A stretch of DNA of 47,999 nucleotides from Faecalibacterium sp. An122 (GCF_002160895.1 NZ_NFLL01000020.1:1-47999); one strand, 5' to 3'; shown: positions 31,836-40,864, counted from the stretch's first letter. Translations and numbers: made by a program. Notes: generated from the sequence alone by a model not told the origin.

Positions 31836-34800
31836 ATCTGTGGGAAATTCTGGGCCTGGAACCCACCCGTGACCTGGGAGCCATCCGGAAAGCCTATGCC
31901 GCCAAAGCCGCCCAGTACAGCCCCGAGGATGACCCCGAGGGCTTTTTGCAGATTCGGCGCGCCTATGAGGAGGCCTGCGCCTGGGCCCGCGGACAGGAGC
32001 AGCCGGACCAGCCGCCTCTGGAACCCCAGCAATCCTCGGTCAATCAGGGGACAGGGGGCTTCAGCCTGGCCGAAGAGGAAGAACAGGCCCGCCCCTTTGC
32101 GCATCCCGCCCTGGATCAGTTTCGGGAATTGTATGGTTCCAAACAGCGGGTGAACCGGAAACTGTGGGATCAGTATTTTACATCCATCGAGTTTCTGTCC
32201 GTCTACCGGGACCCTCGGTTCACGGCTGCTTTGCGCCAGACTGTGGAGGAGATGAAAAAGGAATGGCCGCCCATCAGCGTCTTTCAGATTCCGCTGGCGG
32301 TGGCTTACCGCTACCGCGCGGTGGAATACAAAGACCGCACCGAATTTAAGCTGGCCGCCGGGGCGGGCTTTGATGGAATTGAGGATATCCTCAAGATCGC
32401 GGCCATGGGGCCGCTGGTCCGCAAACTCCAGGGCAACGACAAAGCCCTCTCCGCCGCATATCGAGATTATGAGGCGCTGTGCGGCCTGGCCCGGCAGGAG
32501 AAGTGGGACCTGGATGCCGCCCGGCAAATGCACAAGTACGTGAGCCTGTACAGCATGGTCTATTTGAAAGAGCGCTGCGTCAACAGCGATCTGTTCACCG
32601 AGCGGAACATTGTGTCGCTCCGGGTGCTGGAGGCCTTTTTCTCCCTGTACACCCTGCCGGAGGAAGCGTATGAGATTCTGTGGAACACATTGGAGCTGAA
32701 CTCTGCCGTCATGGGCCGGGCCCAGATTCTCTACGGCAAACTGCGCCAGATCGCCCAGGAAAAGGCCCCGCAGGTCTGCGTGCCGCGGGAACAGTTTGTG
32801 GAGCTTCGCTCAGCGTTTATTGAGCTGAGCGGGCAGCTCTACCATTTTGACGCTGACATGCCGCAGAACCGGGAATTGACGGACGCCTTTTTGGCGCGGT
32901 GGGATTTTCAGCGGGCCGCCCGTACCCGGATGTTTGTCCGGGATGAGATTCTGCATCACTGGTGCGGGCCCTATGACCCCCACACCGCGTATTTTCTCCG
33001 TCAGATGATGGCTTTGTACCAGAGGGAGACGTCTTTTCCCTATGCCCGGGAAGTGGTGGAGACCATCCAGGACAGCATCGACCAGTGGGAAAAAGAAGAG
33101 GCCCGCAAGAGGGAACAGGAGAACCTGGGCAATCTGGCCCGGGAGGAAATCACCCTGGACTGCTGCAATCCCCGGCATCCGCTGTTCCTGCGCTACTTCC
33201 TGCGCAACAGCTTTTACCATGCAGAGACCTCGGACGGGAAATCTCTGGCCGGCCTGCTGGACCAGCAGTTCCCGCAGGACGCCGGATGGGTCCGGCGGCT
33301 GGCGGAAAAGAAGCTGAGCCTCCCCGTCGTTCTTCATCAGAAGAATATCGCAGAGGATGGACAGGAACAGGTGGAAACTCTGGAGTTTGAAATCCGCTTT
33401 CATCAGTTTTATCTGGAATACCGCTGCGACGGTCAGCCGGTCTGCAACCCTGTGCTGCCCTTCTGGGGCCTGTGCCAGCTGGAGGATGAACTGCGGTTTC
33501 TGATGCTGCTCCCGGTCATGGGAGCCTATCAGGAAGATTTGGAACAGGTGAAGGAGATTTTGAAGGAGCGTCTGGCCCGGCTGAATCTTCCGGAAGAGGT
33601 TTTGACGGTGGTGTCCGACGCGCTGGCCCGGGAGATCGCCTGTATGGCCCCCATGGGGGATGGGGTTGGAAGTCTTCGCCCGGCCTTCTTTGCCCGAGAA
33701 GAGGAGGACATCGCCTGCTTCTGTGAGTGGTACGGCAATGGCCGGCTGTTGACCTTCCGCCGCACCGCGGAGGGAGAGCAGATTCTGCATACAAGCTGCT
33801 ATGAGGACATCCGATCTCTTCAAGAAGCCGCCCGCAGAGCGAAGAAAATTCTGGATGAAATCTTCCTCCCCGCGCCGGGCCTGCGCAACATCAAGCCCGG
33901 CCTTTGCGGCTCGATTCATGCGGACTATAACGGCCAGCCCTCCCGGGACTATCCGCCGGAAGAAATCACCCAGCCCCTGCTGGAACAACTCTTCCATGAC
34001 TTTGAACAGCAGCGGGTTCATCGCCTGGTGTTTGACGGGCGCCTGGTCCTTCTCTGGGACTTTGAGGGCCAGGGCGGAACCTGCGCTTTGCTGCGGTTCT
34101 ACGATGGAGACCAGAGATGGGAGGCCCTGCTGGCCAACCGGGATATGTACTGCAGCGTGGACAGCACCATGGTTCCCCAGAGCACCTTCCGGCTGGGGCA
34201 TCTGCCGGTGTATCTGCTCCATCGCGGCCCGGGCAAACCGCTCCGGGCCCTGACGGCCATTCTGAGCGGCGCGCCGGAGCGCTCGGAACAATGGTCCACC
34301 AAGGTCTATCTCTACAGCGCCAAACCCTATTACTATATGGTCAAGCGGACGATTGGGTGCTTTACCCCCGAGGAGTCCAGAGGCCCCATGCTCCGCGCCC
34401 GCTATTTCATGCCCAAGACGCCCCGCCGGTTTTTCTATCAGAAGCCGGATGGTGAGCTCTGCACCCTGCCGGTGGAGGGCGCAGCCCGCATGACCCTGCA
34501 GAGCCAGCTGGCCGGTTTTGAGGCGGGCAACCAGGACTATCTGGTGATCCGCTGGCAGCTGGAGGAAGAAGGCGTGGTCCACCTGGTCCTTCTCCACGAA
34601 AAGGCCGGGACCGAGCACCGCTATCAGGCCATTGTCATTCAGGACAACTGCCAGAGCATTGACTATCTGGTGGCGGACCGGTGGGAGTACATCAACACCG
34701 ACAAAAAGGTCGTCAAAGCAGAATTCCAGGGGAGAAAGATTCCCCGCTACCTGATTCACTACGATATGAAGATCATCCGGGATTTTCTGGATCTGTTCTT

Positions 34801-34927
34801 TATCAGCATACCCAAGTTTGACCCTCTGCTGCGCAATCAGTTCGGGGCCTTTGCCAGCGGCCCCGACTACCTGACTCATCTGGGCTTTGCAGAACACCGG
34901 CGGAAACTTTTGCCTCCCGTTTATTAA
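31832..34927 (+). CDS. Giant J-domain-like partner of the Hsp70
   Basis: 1031 residues. The first 50 residues have the J-domain outline LWEILGLEPTRDLGAIRKAY, then a second helix AAKAAQ and DPEGFLQIRRAYEEA. The invariant HPD, needed in known J proteins to trigger Hsp70 ATP hydrolysis, is replaced by Ser30-Pro31-Glu32. A Gln/Glu/Pro-rich linker (about 52-80) leads to a very long soluble mixed helical and beta part with no recognised domain, no membrane span and no signal peptide. It is translationally coupled (ATGA overlap) to the Hsp70. It may select or hold a client for that chaperone. E. coli HscC likewise has dedicated J partners (DjlB, DjlC), but they are much shorter. Confidence 0.8.
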   Translation: MNLWEILGLEPTRDLGAIRKAYAAKAAQYSPEDDPEGFLQIRRAYEEACAWARGQEQPDQPPLEPQQSSVNQGTGGFSLAEEEEQARPFAHPALDQFRELYGSKQRVNRKLWDQYFTSIEFLSVYRDPRFTAALRQTVEEMKKEWPPISVFQIPLAVAYRYRAVEYKDRTEFKLAAGAGFDGIEDILKIAAMGPLVRKLQGNDKALSAAYRDYEALCGLARQEKWDLDAARQMHKYVSLYSMVYLKERCVNSDLFTERNIVSLRVLEAFFSLYTLPEEAYEILWNTLELNSAVMGRAQILYGKLRQIAQEKAPQVCVPREQFVELRSAFIELSGQLYHFDADMPQNRELTDAFLARWDFQRAARTRMFVRDEILHHWCGPYDPHTAYFLRQMMALYQRETSFPYAREVVETIQDSIDQWEKEEARKREQENLGNLAREEITLDCCNPRHPLFLRYFLRNSFYHAETSDGKSLAGLLDQQFPQDAGWVRRLAEKKLSLPVVLHQKNIAEDGQEQVETLEFEIRFHQFYLEYRCDGQPVCNPVLPFWGLCQLEDELRFLMLLPVMGAYQEDLEQVKEILKERLARLNLPEEVLTVVSDALAREIACMAPMGDGVGSLRPAFFAREEEDIACFCEWYGNGRLLTFRRTAEGEQILHTSCYEDIRSLQEAARRAKKILDEIFLPAPGLRNIKPGLCGSIHADYNGQPSRDYPPEEITQPLLEQLFHDFEQQRVHRLVFDGRLVLLWDFEGQGGTCALLRFYDGDQRWEALLANRDMYCSVDSTMVPQSTFRLGHLPVYLLHRGPGKPLRALTAILSGAPERSEQWSTKVYLYSAKPYYYMVKRTIGCFTPEESRGPMLRARYFMPKTPRRFFYQKPDGELCTLPVEGAARMTLQSQLAGFEAGNQDYLVIRWQLEEEGVVHLVLLHEKAGTEHRYQAIVIQDNCQSIDYLVADRWEYINTDKKVVKAEFQGRKIPRYLIHYDMKIIRDFLDLFFISIPKFDPLLRNQFGAFASGPDYLTHLGFAEHRRKLLPPVY

Positions 34928-34931
34928 AATA

Positions 34932-34968
34932 CCCCCGGCACGGACTTTCCTGTGCTGGGAATTTTCAT
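34932..34968 (+). terminator. Terminator behind the J-protein gene
   Basis: CCGGCACGG ... CTGTGCTGG hairpin followed by GAATTTTC. Moderate strength; a stronger hairpin lies downstream at 35021-35066. Confidence 0.6.
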
Positions 34969-35020
34969 GCAGGGTCTGAACGGCGTCAAAGACGGTCGGG
35001 AAGCAGCAGCTTGCCAAAAC

Positions 35021-35066
35021 AAAAAGGACTGCATCCAACCGAACGTTGGGTGCAGTCCTGATTTTT
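35021..35066. terminator. Bidirectional terminator
   Basis: AGGACTGCATCCAAC (35025-35039) pairs with GTTGGGTGCAGTCCT (35045-35059), with AAAA on the left and ATTTTTG on the right. It lies between the J-protein gene and the convergent lipoprotein gene. Confidence 0.85.
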
Positions 35067-35169
35067 GTGTGGAGCTGTCAAGGGAGAGGATACTGTTTTT
35101 CAGAAAATCAACTCTCTTGGGGATGGCAGATGTTTTGGGCGATAAGTACCGCGGCGCGTTTTAAAAGGA

Positions 35170-35625
35170 TCACTCGACGCCGGGAAGCTCGCTCTTGTTT
35201 ACAGAAACCGTCGGATATTGCTGGTATTGAGTCCAGAGGGCGCCAACATCAGCCGATGTAAAATAGTTCAGCTGTTCCGAGGGAATGGACAAACTGCCGG
35301 ACTTGACAGCCTGAGCATAGTAGATAATCTCGTAGTCGGTGCCGTCCGAGAGATGGAAGCGGAAACTGAGGATTTTCCCGCCGGAGACACGTTTGATTTC
35401 TTTGGATTGGACATCCAAATTGGAAAAATAGTTGTAGAGCTCACGGATATCCTCTTTGTCCATCATGGTCCGCTTTTCGGCCGAGTCCGGGTCGCTGTAT
35501 AGGTACATTTCGACGTTGGTTATGTCGGCCGCATCAAAGGGAAGGTCCAGGGTAAACCTTTTTGTGCAACCGATCAGCGACACGCACAGCATGGCAGTCA
35601 ACAGTGTAAGGATGAGTTTTCGCAT
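35170..35625 (-). CDS. Small lipoprotein of unknown function
   Basis: 151 residues. A basic start (MRKLI), a hydrophobic core and the lipobox L-I-G-C make residue 20 the probable lipidated Cys. The mature part is mixed, with FRFHLSDGTDYEIIYY, and resembles small extracellular DUF5301-like lipoproteins, though this is not certain. AAGGAGG stands eight bases before the ATG at 35625; the frame upstream has no ribosome site. Divergent from the TraX-type gene. Confidence 0.75.
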   Translation of the reverse strand: MRKLILTLLTAMLCVSLIGCTKRFTLDLPFDAADITNVEMYLYSDPDSAEKRTMMDKEDIRELYNYFSNLDVQSKEIKRVSGGKILSFRFHLSDGTDYEIIYYAQAVKSGSLSIPSEQLNYFTSADVGALWTQYQQYPTVSVNKSELPGVE

Positions 35626-35817
35626 CAAAATGACCTCCTTGTGCTTTGATTTTTGAGCGGGCGCAGCGGCAGCCGCCGTCCGCAGTCCGGCACTCTTTCC
35701 ACAGTGAAATAACTTTGCATCTATTATGCCATGGAAAACCGCTTTTGACCAGAGAATGCGTTGATTTTTCACCTTTTGAAAGGGAAAACCGAAATGCCGG
35801 TCTGAATGTTTGTATTT

Positions 35818-35845
35818 TTGCTTTTCCTGATACTTTCCTTAGAAT
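35818..35845 (+). promoter_or_regulatory. Possible promoter of the TraX/two-component operon
   Basis: TTGCTT (35818-35823), 16 bp, TAGAAT (35840-35845). About 40 bp before the start codon. Confidence 0.45.
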
Positions 35846-35885
35846 CGCCTGTTACCATAGCAGCAGAGAAAGGAGATACACTGCT

Positions 35886-36743
35886 ATGGATGCAATACAA
35901 CAGCGAACAAAACCCGCAGGCATGACCGAGACAGGGCTGAAATGGATTGCCCTGACCGCGATGGTGCTGGACCATGTCCACTACTTTTTTGGTTTTACGG
36001 GGTGGATTCCGGAATGGTTCAGCATGGTGGGCCGGATCGGCGCGCCTTTGTTTCTGTTTTGCCTGGTGGAGGGATTTACCCACACCCACAGCCGGAAGCG
36101 CTATTTTGCCAGGGTCTACGTCCTTTCAACAGGAATGTCGGCTCTGCTGTTTTTGATGGCCTTTGGCGGCGTGCTGGTGCGGCCGGACGGCTTTTATCCG
36201 CTCAATGGCATGATGACCACCTTTGTGATCCTGATGGTAATGTGGCAGGGTGTGGACTGGCTGGAACAGCGAAAGCTTTTCCCGGGACTGGCGGCGGTGA
36301 TTTTGCCGCTGGCATGGCCCTTCCTGGCCACCGGACTCTCAGTGATGTTTCCCGCGCTGATGAACCCGCTGGGATTTTTGTGCTATTCCTTTGTGCCCAT
36401 GTGGGGCATCACGGGGGACAGCAGCTGGCCGGTACTGGTCATGGGAATGGTGCTTTACCTGTTCCGCAAACATCGAAAGACCCAGGTGACGGCTTTTTGC
36501 GTCTACTATATCCTCTATGGGGTGGTGTATATGGGCCTGATGGCCTCCCGGCTGCCGGGCTTTTCCTGGGGCCAGCTGTTCACCGAATACTATGAGATTT
36601 ACGGCATTCTGGCTGCGCCGCTGATGCTGTGGTATAATGGAAAGCGCGGCGGGGGACACAAGATGCTGTTCTATGTCTTTTACCCCGCCCATGTGTATAT
36701 TTTGTATGCCCTGTCCTGGGGGCTGTATCTTGTGCTGAACTGA
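35886..36743 (+). CDS. TraX family membrane protein
   Basis: 285 residues with about eight spans. GLKWIALTAMVLDHVHYFF at the N-terminus and IGAPLFLFCLVEGFTHTHSRKRYFARV are typical of the TraX family, named after the F-plasmid pilin acetylase and related to membrane acyltransferases. Chromosomal members in Firmicutes are of unknown role and may acylate a surface polymer. AAAGGAG precedes the start. It is followed without a gap by the response-regulator gene, so it may be regulated with, or sensed by, that two-component system. Confidence 0.85.
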   Translation: MDAIQQRTKPAGMTETGLKWIALTAMVLDHVHYFFGFTGWIPEWFSMVGRIGAPLFLFCLVEGFTHTHSRKRYFARVYVLSTGMSALLFLMAFGGVLVRPDGFYPLNGMMTTFVILMVMWQGVDWLEQRKLFPGLAAVILPLAWPFLATGLSVMFPALMNPLGFLCYSFVPMWGITGDSSWPVLVMGMVLYLFRKHRKTQVTAFCVYYILYGVVYMGLMASRLPGFSWGQLFTEYYEIYGILAAPLMLWYNGKRGGGHKMLFYVFYPAHVYILYALSWGLYLVLN

Positions 36744-36753
36744 GGTGATGGGT

Positions 36754-37419
36754 GTGGCTCATATTCTGGTGGTGGATGATGACAAGGATCTCTGTACCCT
36801 TTTGAAGACCGCTCTGGAACGGGACGGCCACCAGGTATCGGCCCATCAGAGCGGGACCGAAATTGACCAGGCCGCCTGCCGGTGGGCCGACTGCATCCTG
36901 CTGGATGTGATGATGCCGGGGGAGGATGGGTTTGCCCTGTGCCGCCGCATCCGGTCCATGGCCGACTGTCCGATTCTGTTTTTGACCGCGAAAACCGAGG
37001 AGGCCGATGTCCTGACCGGTCTGGGCATTGGAGGAGACGATTACCTGACCAAACCCTTCCGGGTCGCAGAATTGCGGGCCCGGGTGGCGGCCCATCTGCG
37101 GCGGGAACGGCGCACCCCTCACACCCGCCTGCGGCGGGGAGACCTGGACTTTGACCTCAGCGAGCGGATGGTATATCATCAGGGCGTCCCAATCCGGCTG
37201 ACCCGGAGCGAATATGCCATCTGTGAACATCTGGCCATGCGTCCGGGGCAGATTTTTTCCAAAGAGCAGCTGTACCAGGCCGCCTTTGGCTATGAGGGCA
37301 CAGCGGATGTTTCGGCAGTTACCGAGCATATCAAGAATATCCGGGCCAAGCTGCGCCCGGCGGGGCAGTCCCCCATTGAAACAGTCTGGGGAGTGGGGTA
37401 CAAATGGAAAAACGAATGA
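36754..37419 (+). CDS. Response regulator, OmpR/PhoB family
   Basis: About 221 residues. The receiver domain has VVDDDKDL (acidic pocket), Asp51 in LLDVMMPGEDG (phosphorylation site) and DYLTKPF (Lys switch). The C-terminal winged helix covers about 125-221, ending WGVGYKWKNE. The start is uncertain: GTG at 36754 is preferred because GAGGTGAT at 36742-36749 fits it, while the in-frame ATG at 36748 lies within that site. The gene overlaps the histidine kinase start by 16 bases. Confidence 0.92.
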   Translation: MAHILVVDDDKDLCTLLKTALERDGHQVSAHQSGTEIDQAACRWADCILLDVMMPGEDGFALCRRIRSMADCPILFLTAKTEEADVLTGLGIGGDDYLTKPFRVAELRARVAAHLRRERRTPHTRLRRGDLDFDLSERMVYHQGVPIRLTRSEYAICEHLAMRPGQIFSKEQLYQAAFGYEGTADVSAVTEHIKNIRAKLRPAGQSPIETVWGVGYKWKNE

Positions 37420-38777
37420 AACGCCCGGCGGGGCTCACCATGCTGTTCTGGCGGTACCTGCTGACCACCGGTGCGGCGATTCTGGCGCTGGCGGTGCTCT
37501 GGTGGATGGGACTGGTCCTCTTGATGCAGATGAAGTTTGTCTACCCGGCCGGCACTGCCGCCGACGGGGTGGATCAGCTGGTGTATGAACTGGGCGCCGG
37601 CGCAAAGACGCCGGAGGACATCCCTTATTATTATCGCTGGGCAATTTTTGATGAAGACCGCCAGCTGACCGACCCGGGCAACATGAACCGCTTGCAGCTG
37701 TCCTATGCCAAGGCTGTCTTGGCGGGGGATTCGGTGCGGCAGGGGATTTTCTATGCTCAGTACCACCGGGCGGTGCAGCTGCCCACAGGGGAGCTCTGCG
37801 TGGTGCAGTACGACTACTCGATGCCCTACGGCCTGGAAAGTTTGCAGAAGCATCTGCCCGAGTTCCAGACCTGTGCGATTCTGGTTTTGCTTGCGGCCTG
37901 GCTGCTGACGGGTTTTCTGCTGACCCGGCATTTTGCGGGACTGCTGCGGCGGGACGCCGCCCTGCTGACCGCTGCAACCCAGACCATTGCCAGCCAGCGG
38001 CTGGACACCCCGCTGAAGGGACAGGCCCGGGTGCGGGAATTTGGGGAGACGCTGGAGGCCATGGACCAGCTCCGGGCCAGTCTGGCCCAGTCGCTGGAAA
38101 GTCAGTGGACCATGGAGCAGCAGCGCCGTCTGGAGATGGCCGCCCTGACCCATGACCTCAAAACCCCGCTGACCCTGATCAGCGGCAACGCGGAATTGCT
38201 GCAAGAGGACGCGCTGAATCCGTCCCAGCAGGAAATGGTGGAGACCATCCTGCGCAGTGCGGTCCGGTTGCAGGACTATGTGGCCCAGCTGCAAGCCATG
38301 ACCCTGCCCGACACAGTTCCCCAGCAGGAAAAAGAGCGGCTATGCCTGAAAAGCCTCGCCGACGGCTGGAAAGGGATGGGGCAGAGCCTCTGCGGGGCGA
38401 AACAGATTCAGTTTGCCTGCTCACCGGTTCCGGCTCTTGCGGTGTCGGTGTACCGCGCTGGCCTTGACCGGGCGGTGAGCAACCTTCTGGACAATGCAGT
38501 GCGGTATACATCGCCTGGCGGGACGGTTTCTCTTTGCATTACAGCGGGAGAGGGAACTGTCACGATTGCGGTGGAGGATACGGGCCCGGGCTTTTCGGCG
38601 GAGGCGTTGACCAAAGGGGAACAGGCCTTCTTTACCAGCGATGCCAGCCGGCCCCGGGAGGGGCATCTGGGGCTGGGGCTTTTCTTTGCCGGACAGATCG
38701 CCCGGAAACATGGCGGCAGCCTGCGGCTCTCCAATACCGGCCGCGGCGCCAAAGCGGAACTGATTCTCCCCATCTAA
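37404..38777 (+). CDS. Sensor histidine kinase
   Basis: 457 residues. An N-terminal span (about 13-42), an extracytoplasmic domain of about 105 residues, a second span (about 150-173), a HAMP-like linker, then the H box LTHDLKTPLTLISGN with His250, the N box SNLLDNAVRY, and G boxes VEDTGPGF and GHLGLGLFF. It would phosphorylate the partner regulator encoded just upstream. The start may be this ATG or the next at 37416, which overlaps the previous stop (ATGA). The signal is unknown. Confidence 0.94.
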   Translation: MEKRMKRPAGLTMLFWRYLLTTGAAILALAVLWWMGLVLLMQMKFVYPAGTAADGVDQLVYELGAGAKTPEDIPYYYRWAIFDEDRQLTDPGNMNRLQLSYAKAVLAGDSVRQGIFYAQYHRAVQLPTGELCVVQYDYSMPYGLESLQKHLPEFQTCAILVLLAAWLLTGFLLTRHFAGLLRRDAALLTAATQTIASQRLDTPLKGQARVREFGETLEAMDQLRASLAQSLESQWTMEQQRRLEMAALTHDLKTPLTLISGNAELLQEDALNPSQQEMVETILRSAVRLQDYVAQLQAMTLPDTVPQQEKERLCLKSLADGWKGMGQSLCGAKQIQFACSPVPALAVSVYRAGLDRAVSNLLDNAVRYTSPGGTVSLCITAGEGTVTIAVEDTGPGFSAEALTKGEQAFFTSDASRPREGHLGLGLFFAGQIARKHGGSLRLSNTGRGAKAELILPI

Positions 38778-38784
38778 AAACAAC

Positions 38785-38822
38785 AAACAACGGGCAGCCG
38801 GCATGTCGACTGCCCGTTTTGC
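38785..38822 (+). terminator. Terminator of the two-component operon
   Basis: ACGGGCAG (38790-38797) pairs with CTGCCCGT, followed by TTTGCTGTTG. Confidence 0.8.
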
Positions 38823-38870
38823 TGTTGTGGAATGGCTATGTATGCGAGGGCTGTAATGTAGAGTCAGATG

Positions 38871-38940
38871 TTCTTGCCGGTCTCGCAGGCCTGCTTTAGG
38901 GCGGGATGATCCTGGATGTCCCCCACAAATGTAGATACGA
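38871..38940 (-). pseudogene. C-terminal gene remnant
   Basis: On the minus strand a frame reads STFVGDIQDHPALKQ and continues ACETGKNI to a stop, after an in-frame stop about 28 codons upstream. The composition is protein-like, but no ribosome site or start is present. It looks like the tail of a deleted gene; the family is not recognised. Confidence 0.35.
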
Positions 38941-38994
38941 TAAAAATAGCTTAAAAACGACAGCGCTCCATCCGTCCGGGACCCGCTCTGCCGG

Positions 38995-39186
38995 TCATTT
39001 TTTGGGCCCAAAATACTCGATCAAATTTAAAATCCCGGACAGGATCCAGAAAATCGCAATGATGACCAAAATGATTCGCCAGCCGGTGGATACATCGGCG
39101 ACAAAGAGAAAGGCATATAGAGCAAAAACACTGAAAATAAGGCAGAAAATGGTGGTGATGACTTTTACTTTTGTGCGCTTGTCCAA
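38995..39186 (-). CDS. Small membrane protein, 63 aa
   Basis: AGGAGG stands seven bases before a TTG at 39186 that opens 63 codons. The product has a basic start (DKRTKVK), two hydrophobic spans (about 9-29 and 36-58) and a basic end, GPKK. The longer frame upstream has ATG codons but no ribosome site. Function unknown. Confidence 0.6.
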   Translation of the reverse strand: MDKRTKVKVITTIFCLIFSVFALYAFLFVADVSTGWRIILVIIAIFWILSGILNLIEYFGPKK

Positions 39187-39449
39187 AAGAAATCCTCCTT
39201 TGCCTGGGTTTGATATTTCCATTGTATTTTGCAAGTATGAACAATTCAACGAAGAAGGGGAGATGACGCACAATGAGTTCGGGAAGGTTGGGAAAAGACG
39301 GCGCTGCAAGGGAGGGGCCTGTCAGACGCATTTCTTGAAAAGAAAAGCAAGATAAACCCTGTACTATGGGGAGAAAATACGCTCACGGAATGGTCTTTTG
39401 GGCTTTATGGAATATGGTTTGGAGAGCAGGAAAACGCCGGCTGCTGTTC

Positions 39450-39479
39450 TTGACACCAAAACGTTTGCAGTGTTATAAT
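39450..39479 (+). promoter_or_regulatory. Promoter of the MFS exporter unit
   Basis: TTGACA (39450-39455), 18 bp, TATAAT (39474-39479). Perfect hexamers. The transcript would begin near 39486 and carry a leader of about 200 nt. Confidence 0.88.
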
Positions 39480-39511
39480 GTGACAAATTCAACGGAAAGG
39501 AGGGCGCACAA

Positions 39512-39610
39512 ATGGCTTGGAGATTTTCTAAGATTCAACTGAAAAAAGGTTGTGTTTTGGCTTTCCAGGGGGATAGTGCGCCCTTTTTGAAGGTCAAGAC
39601 CGCAATTTGA
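39512..39610 (+). CDS. Leader peptide, 32 aa, upstream of the MFS exporter
   Basis: AAGGAGGG precedes an ATG that opens 32 codons starting MAWRFSKIQLKKGC and ending TAI. It lies between a perfect promoter and an attenuator hairpin, which is the layout of antibiotic-inducible leader peptides of resistance genes. GGGGATAGTGC inside the frame can pair with GTACTATCTCC of the downstream hairpin, giving an antiterminator. The peptide is probably a sensor of ribosome stalling rather than a functional product. Confidence 0.65.
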   Translation: MAWRFSKIQLKKGCVLAFQGDSAPFLKVKTAI

Positions 39611-39641
39611 TGCGCTTTTTGATCTTAAAAGTCCGTGTACT

Positions 39642-39686
39642 ATCTCCTTTTGCTTGCAGAAACCTGTGAGAAAAGGAGATTTTTAT
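39642..39686 (+). promoter_or_regulatory. Attenuator hairpin covering the exporter's ribosome site
   Basis: ATCTCCTTTT (39642-39651) pairs with AAAAGGAGAT (39671-39680), and TTTTATT follows. The stem contains the Shine-Dalgarno sequence of the MFS gene and also ends in a U-tract, so it can act as terminator, as translation block, or both. The competing partner segment is at about 39568-39579 in the leader frame. Confidence 0.75.
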
Positions 39687-39687
39687 T

Positions 39688-40776
39688 ATGTTGAATCTTA
39701 AACGGCAAATACGCCGGCTCTATGCCATTACGGTACTGGGCAGCCTCCAGTTTACAGGAGCTTGCTGGGCAGCTTTGTTGGCTGCGCGTGGATTTTCGCT
39801 GACACAAATCGGCTTTGCAGAGACCATCTTTCATTTTACCAGTTTTTTGTTTGAAGTGCCTTCCGGCGTGATGGCCGATGTGTTTGGCCGCAGACGCTGC
39901 ATGATTGCGAGCCAATGCATATCCGCCATGGCTGCCGCTGCCATGCTGTTTTCCGACTCGATGGGAGATATTTGTGTTGGCATGGCTCTCAGCGCTTTGA
40001 GCTATAACTTTGCTTCCGGTTCCCGAGAAGCGCTTGCCTATGAGAGCTTGAAATGCTGCGGCCGGCAGGCCGACTATGAATGGTTTGTCGTCAATGACGC
40101 AACACTGTGGAGAATCGGTGCAGCACTGGCGACCCTGTGTACCGGCATAGCCTTGTGGATGGGACCACGGGCGGCCTACGGAGTAGATTTGGTCTTGGCA
40201 TTGCTGGGTCTGGGGCCGGCGCTGTGTCTGCAGGAACCGGAGAGCCATGAGGTTGCCGCCGACAGCGCCATCCGGCGCATTTATACAGCAATTCAGGAAA
40301 GCATGGCCTTTATTGTGCACAATCCGAAGGTGCTGAGGTTGATGTTTGGCAATGCTGCGGTAGGTGCTGTGTCCACCATGTTGCTTTATCTGCTGCAAGC
40401 CCGGCTTCCGGCCCTTGGAATGCCATCCGGATGGCTGGGACCAGTGTTGTTTGTGTTGGGACTCAGCAGCACACTGGGGCTTCAGCTCGTACGGTTCACC
40501 GATCGGCTGAGCTACCGCATGATGGTTCTTTTGTGTGGGGGCGGCGTTCTGTTTGGGACTCTTCTGGCTGCCACACCCTGGTTGCCTATGGTTTTGGCTG
40601 GAGGATTTCTGGCCGGTATGCTGGATGATCTCATGGATGTGCGCAGCGACGTGAAGTTGAACGAAATGGTTCCCTCCTGCCAGCGGGCGACGTTGGTGTC
40701 GGTTTCGTCTCTTGTGTTTTCCCTTGTGATGCTGGCAATCGCCCCACTGATGGGAGCGCTGTTCAGTGTGGTTTAA
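39688..40776 (+). CDS. MFS drug-efflux-type transporter
   Basis: 362 residues with about ten to twelve spans. ETIFHFTSFLFEVPSGVMADVFGRRR contains the MFS motif A (GxxaDxxGRRR) between spans 2 and 3. ASGSREALAYESL is seen in a group of Firmicute MFS proteins loosely like Tet and macrolide exporters. It is somewhat short. The attenuated leader suggests induction by a ribosome-targeting drug, which fits a resistance role. No exact drug class can be named. AAAAGGAG is sequestered in the attenuator. Confidence 0.85.
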   Translation: MLNLKRQIRRLYAITVLGSLQFTGACWAALLAARGFSLTQIGFAETIFHFTSFLFEVPSGVMADVFGRRRCMIASQCISAMAAAAMLFSDSMGDICVGMALSALSYNFASGSREALAYESLKCCGRQADYEWFVVNDATLWRIGAALATLCTGIALWMGPRAAYGVDLVLALLGLGPALCLQEPESHEVAADSAIRRIYTAIQESMAFIVHNPKVLRLMFGNAAVGAVSTMLLYLLQARLPALGMPSGWLGPVLFVLGLSSTLGLQLVRFTDRLSYRMMVLLCGGGVLFGTLLAATPWLPMVLAGGFLAGMLDDLMDVRSDVKLNEMVPSCQRATLVSVSSLVFSLVMLAIAPLMGALFSVV

Positions 40777-40864
40777 GGCTATGTTGCTCTGCTGGCAGTA
40801 CAATGAACCTGTAAGCGCTGAACGTTTGAAACCGCGATGCAGGGCGGCGGATTGAAACAAAAAC

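Noticed and set aside
32810-35038. A 742-codon minus-strand frame opposite the J-like gene
   Set aside because: The J-like gene is translationally coupled to the Hsp70 gene and has natural composition; the minus frame does not.
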